Source: Ascidiimonas aurantiaca (GTDB taxonomy: Bacteria > Bacteroidota > Bacteroidia > Flavobacteriales > Flavobacteriaceae). From it: a stretch of DNA of 64,000 bases. Below the pieces are notes generated by a model. The model did not search any database and was not told where the DNA came from. It saw only the letters and a list, made by a program, of their open reading frames with translations. Positions 62,394 through 64,000 of this stretch are shown one piece after another. Numbering within the stretch: position 1 is the first letter of the stretch; the number at the start of each line of letters is the position of its first letter. The position numbers and the translations under genes are program-made. The DNA is taken from the NCBI RefSeq assembly GCF_037646345.1, contig NZ_JBBEWR010000006.1:1-64000 (forward strand), in the 5' to 3' direction.

Positions 62394-64000
62394 ATGAATA
62401 ATATAGGAATTGCCATTGTGGGAATTGATTGCCGTTATCCGGGAGCAAATACCCCGGATAAGTACTGGGAGAACATTTTGTCCCTGAGGCAGCAGTTTAG
62501 AAGAATCCCTGATAAAAGATTAAATCTTGATTATTATTATTCAGACGATAAATCACATATAGATTATACCTACTCAACAAAAGCATCGGTACTAACTAAC
62601 TATCACTTCGATCGCGTAAAATACAGAGTCTCCAAATCCACTTTTGAACAAACCGACATGGCACACTGGCTGGCACTGGATGTTGCTTACGGAGCGTTAA
62701 AAGATGCCGGTTTTGAAAATGGGGACGGGCTTGATAAAACACGTACGGGGGTTATTTTGGGAAATTCGTTAAACGGAGAATTTACCAGGGCCAATATTTT
62801 GCGCTTGCGATGGCCATATATGTTAAAAGTATTGGAGTCCAGCCTGGCAGCCATGAATTACAGCAAAGAGGAAATATCAAAAATAGTAACAGGCACCGAA
62901 AAAGTATATAAGGCTCCTTTCCCCAAACCAAATGCTGATACATTAGCCGGGGGATTAAGTAATACTATTGCCGGTCGTATTTGTAATTATTTTGATTTTA
63001 ATGGTGGTGGCTTTACTATAGACGGGGCATGTGCCTCTTCTCTGCTGGCGTTTGTAAATGGATGTAATGCGATTGTGAATAAAGAACTGGATGTAGCATT
63101 GGTGGGAGGTGTAGATCTAAGCATAGACCCGTTTGAAATGATCGGTTTTGCCAGAAACGGAGCTTTGGCCTCTCAGGAGATGGAAGTTTACAGTACAAAA
63201 TCTGCCGGCTTTTGGCCGGGAGAAGGCTGTGGGATCGTAGTTTTAATGGATGAAGAAGAAGCCTTAAAAAGAGGTTTAAACATATACAGTGTTATCAGAG
63301 GCTGGGGCATCTCATCTGATGGCGGCGGCGGGGTTACCCGTCCCAAATCGGAAACTCAGCAACTCGCCTTTGAAAGAGCCTATCAAAAAGCCGGTTACCA
63401 TATGGGTGAAGTAGCGCTTTTTGAAGGCCATGGTACCGGCACAACCCTTGGAGATAAAATAGAGCTTACCGCCCTGGTTAACTCTCTTAAGGAGCACGGT
63501 AAAAAGGGAGAACCCGCTATTCTGGGGTCTGTTAAACACCTTATTGGTCATACCAAGGCAGCTGCAGGCGTGGCAGGGCTCATAAAGGCAAGTCTGGCCC
63601 TTAAAAACGGAATTATACCGGCATCCAGAAAAGGTTCAGGGCTGCATGAAGTACTTGAAAATAATGACCACCTTCTAAGATTAGGAACAACCCCTCAGTT
63701 ATGGCATGGCCGGAAGCCTATGAAAGCATCGGTTTCATCTATGGGATTTGGAGGTATCAATGTACATCTCACTATGGAGGCTGCCAAAACAAACACGACC
63801 TTTAAAAAAGTACCGGCGAAAGTGAAAAAACTTTCACAATCTCATCGGGACAGTGAAATATTCCCTATCGCTGCTACAACAGCAGAAGCTTTTATAAAGA
63901 GAATCGAAAAACTTACAGTACTGGCCCGCGATATTTCCAGAGCAGAGCTCACCGACCTTTCGGCAACCATTTGTGAATCTTTTGATAATGCCGGACGTTG
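62394..64000 (+). CDS. Enediyne-type iterative polyketide synthase (PksE-like), N-terminal part
   Basis: 535 codons are open to the window end without a stop; the start is the ATG at 62394. Residues 5 to about 465 form a ketosynthase with Cys213 (D-G-A-C-A-S-S), His346 (E-G-H-G-T-G-T) and His386 (I-G-H-T-K-A-A). Outside the triad the sequence carries features I associate with enediyne PKSs rather than modular PKS or fatty acid synthases: F-R-R-I-P-D-K-R-L-N-L near residue 35, T-D-M-A-H-W-L-A-L-D near 87, G-N-S-L-N-G-E-F-T-R-A-N near 122, L-R-L-R-W-P-Y, and V-D-L-S-I-D-P-F-E near 240. An acyltransferase linker begins at about 480. Three homologs of enediyne core genes lie directly upstream. 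A related non-enediyne iterative PKS cannot be excluded without the remaining domains. Confidence 0.93.
   Translation, partial: MNNIGIAIVGIDCRYPGANTPDKYWENILSLRQQFRRIPDKRLNLDYYYSDDKSHIDYTYSTKASVLTNYHFDRVKYRVSKSTFEQTDMAHWLALDVAYGALKDAGFENGDGLDKTRTGVILGNSLNGEFTRANILRLRWPYMLKVLESSLAAMNYSKEEISKIVTGTEKVYKAPFPKPNADTLAGGLSNTIAGRICNYFDFNGGGFTIDGACASSLLAFVNGCNAIVNKELDVALVGGVDLSIDPFEMIGFARNGALASQEMEVYSTKSAGFWPGEGCGIVVLMDEEEALKRGLNIYSVIRGWGISSDGGGGVTRPKSETQQLAFERAYQKAGYHMGEVALFEGHGTGTTLGDKIELTALVNSLKEHGKKGEPAILGSVKHLIGHTKAAAGVAGLIKASLALKNGIIPASRKGSGLHEVLENNDHLLRLGTTPQLWHGRKPMKASVSSMGFGGINVHLTMEAAKTNTTFKKVPAKVKKLSQSHRDSEIFPIAATTAEAFIKRIEKLTVLARDISRAELTDLSATICESFDNAGR

Noticed and set aside
62394..64000. 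Modular PKS or fatty-acid ketosynthase
   Set aside because: The KS carries several enediyne-PKS-specific segments and follows UnbV/UnbU/UnbL homologs; ordinary modular KS domains lack these.

Overview
The window looks like a chromosomal segment from a marine-type member of the Bacteroidota, most probably a Flavobacteriaceae. It is AT-rich. Many genes start just downstream of the Bacteroidota promoter element TAnnTTTG. It also carries phylum-typical proteins: a CarboxypepD_reg/outer-membrane beta-barrel protein, a CusA-TolC fusion, an UpxY-type NusG paralog, S16 with a long acidic tail, and DNA polymerase III alpha with a built-in exonuclease domain. The species cannot be named from the sequence.

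Layout: (1) 1-14.8 kb is the 3' part of a nonribosomal peptide operon. It encodes an NRPS ending in a thioesterase, a PvdQ/penicillin-acylase-like Ntn hydrolase, a small membrane protein, a CmlA-type diiron beta-hydroxylase, a SyrD/PvdE-type peptide exporter and a type II thioesterase. Exporter plus acylase suggests an acylated precursor that is exported and then deacylated in the periplasm. (2) 15-20 kb is a BlaI/BlaR1-like sensor pair with a secreted protein and an outer-membrane protein. (3) 20-26 kb is heavy-metal efflux (His-rich protein, CusA-TolC fusion, CusB). (4) 26-31 kb is a dinB-dnaE2 mutagenesis pair behind an operator-like palindrome. (5) 31-40 kb is housekeeping: acyl-CoA dehydrogenase, trmN6-like, rimM, rpsP, dnaE, trxA and a DUF58 gene.

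(6) 40.4-49.8 kb is an accessory region that begins at a tRNA-Asp gene. It holds an alkylation-repair operon with a split Ada, three or four decayed gene fragments (PaiB-like, IS481-like transposase, outer-membrane protein, SRPBCC), and a minus-strand operon (S51 peptidase, membrane protein, XRE regulator, serine hydrolase). At its far end lies a promoter/terminator unit with a tRNA-like 3' portion that may be a decayed tRNA-Asp copy.

(7) 50.4-64 kb is the most exciting region. An UpxY/NusG-like antiterminator heads a long plus-strand locus with an MBL-fold lipoprotein, three tandem YCII/DGPF proteins, a DUF1569 protein, a membrane-anchored SRPBCC protein, a histidine-decarboxylase-like PLP enzyme and a TauE/SafE permease. 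It then carries homologs of the enediyne cassette genes UnbV (E4), UnbU (E5) and UnbL (E3, DUF1702), followed by the N-terminal ketosynthase of an iterative PKS with enediyne-PKS (PksE) signatures, cut by the window end. This reads as an enediyne-type polyketide locus in a flavobacterium. Hairpins inside the locus fit processive antitermination by the NusG paralog. All family assignments are by recognition of motifs and recalled family features; no database search was run.
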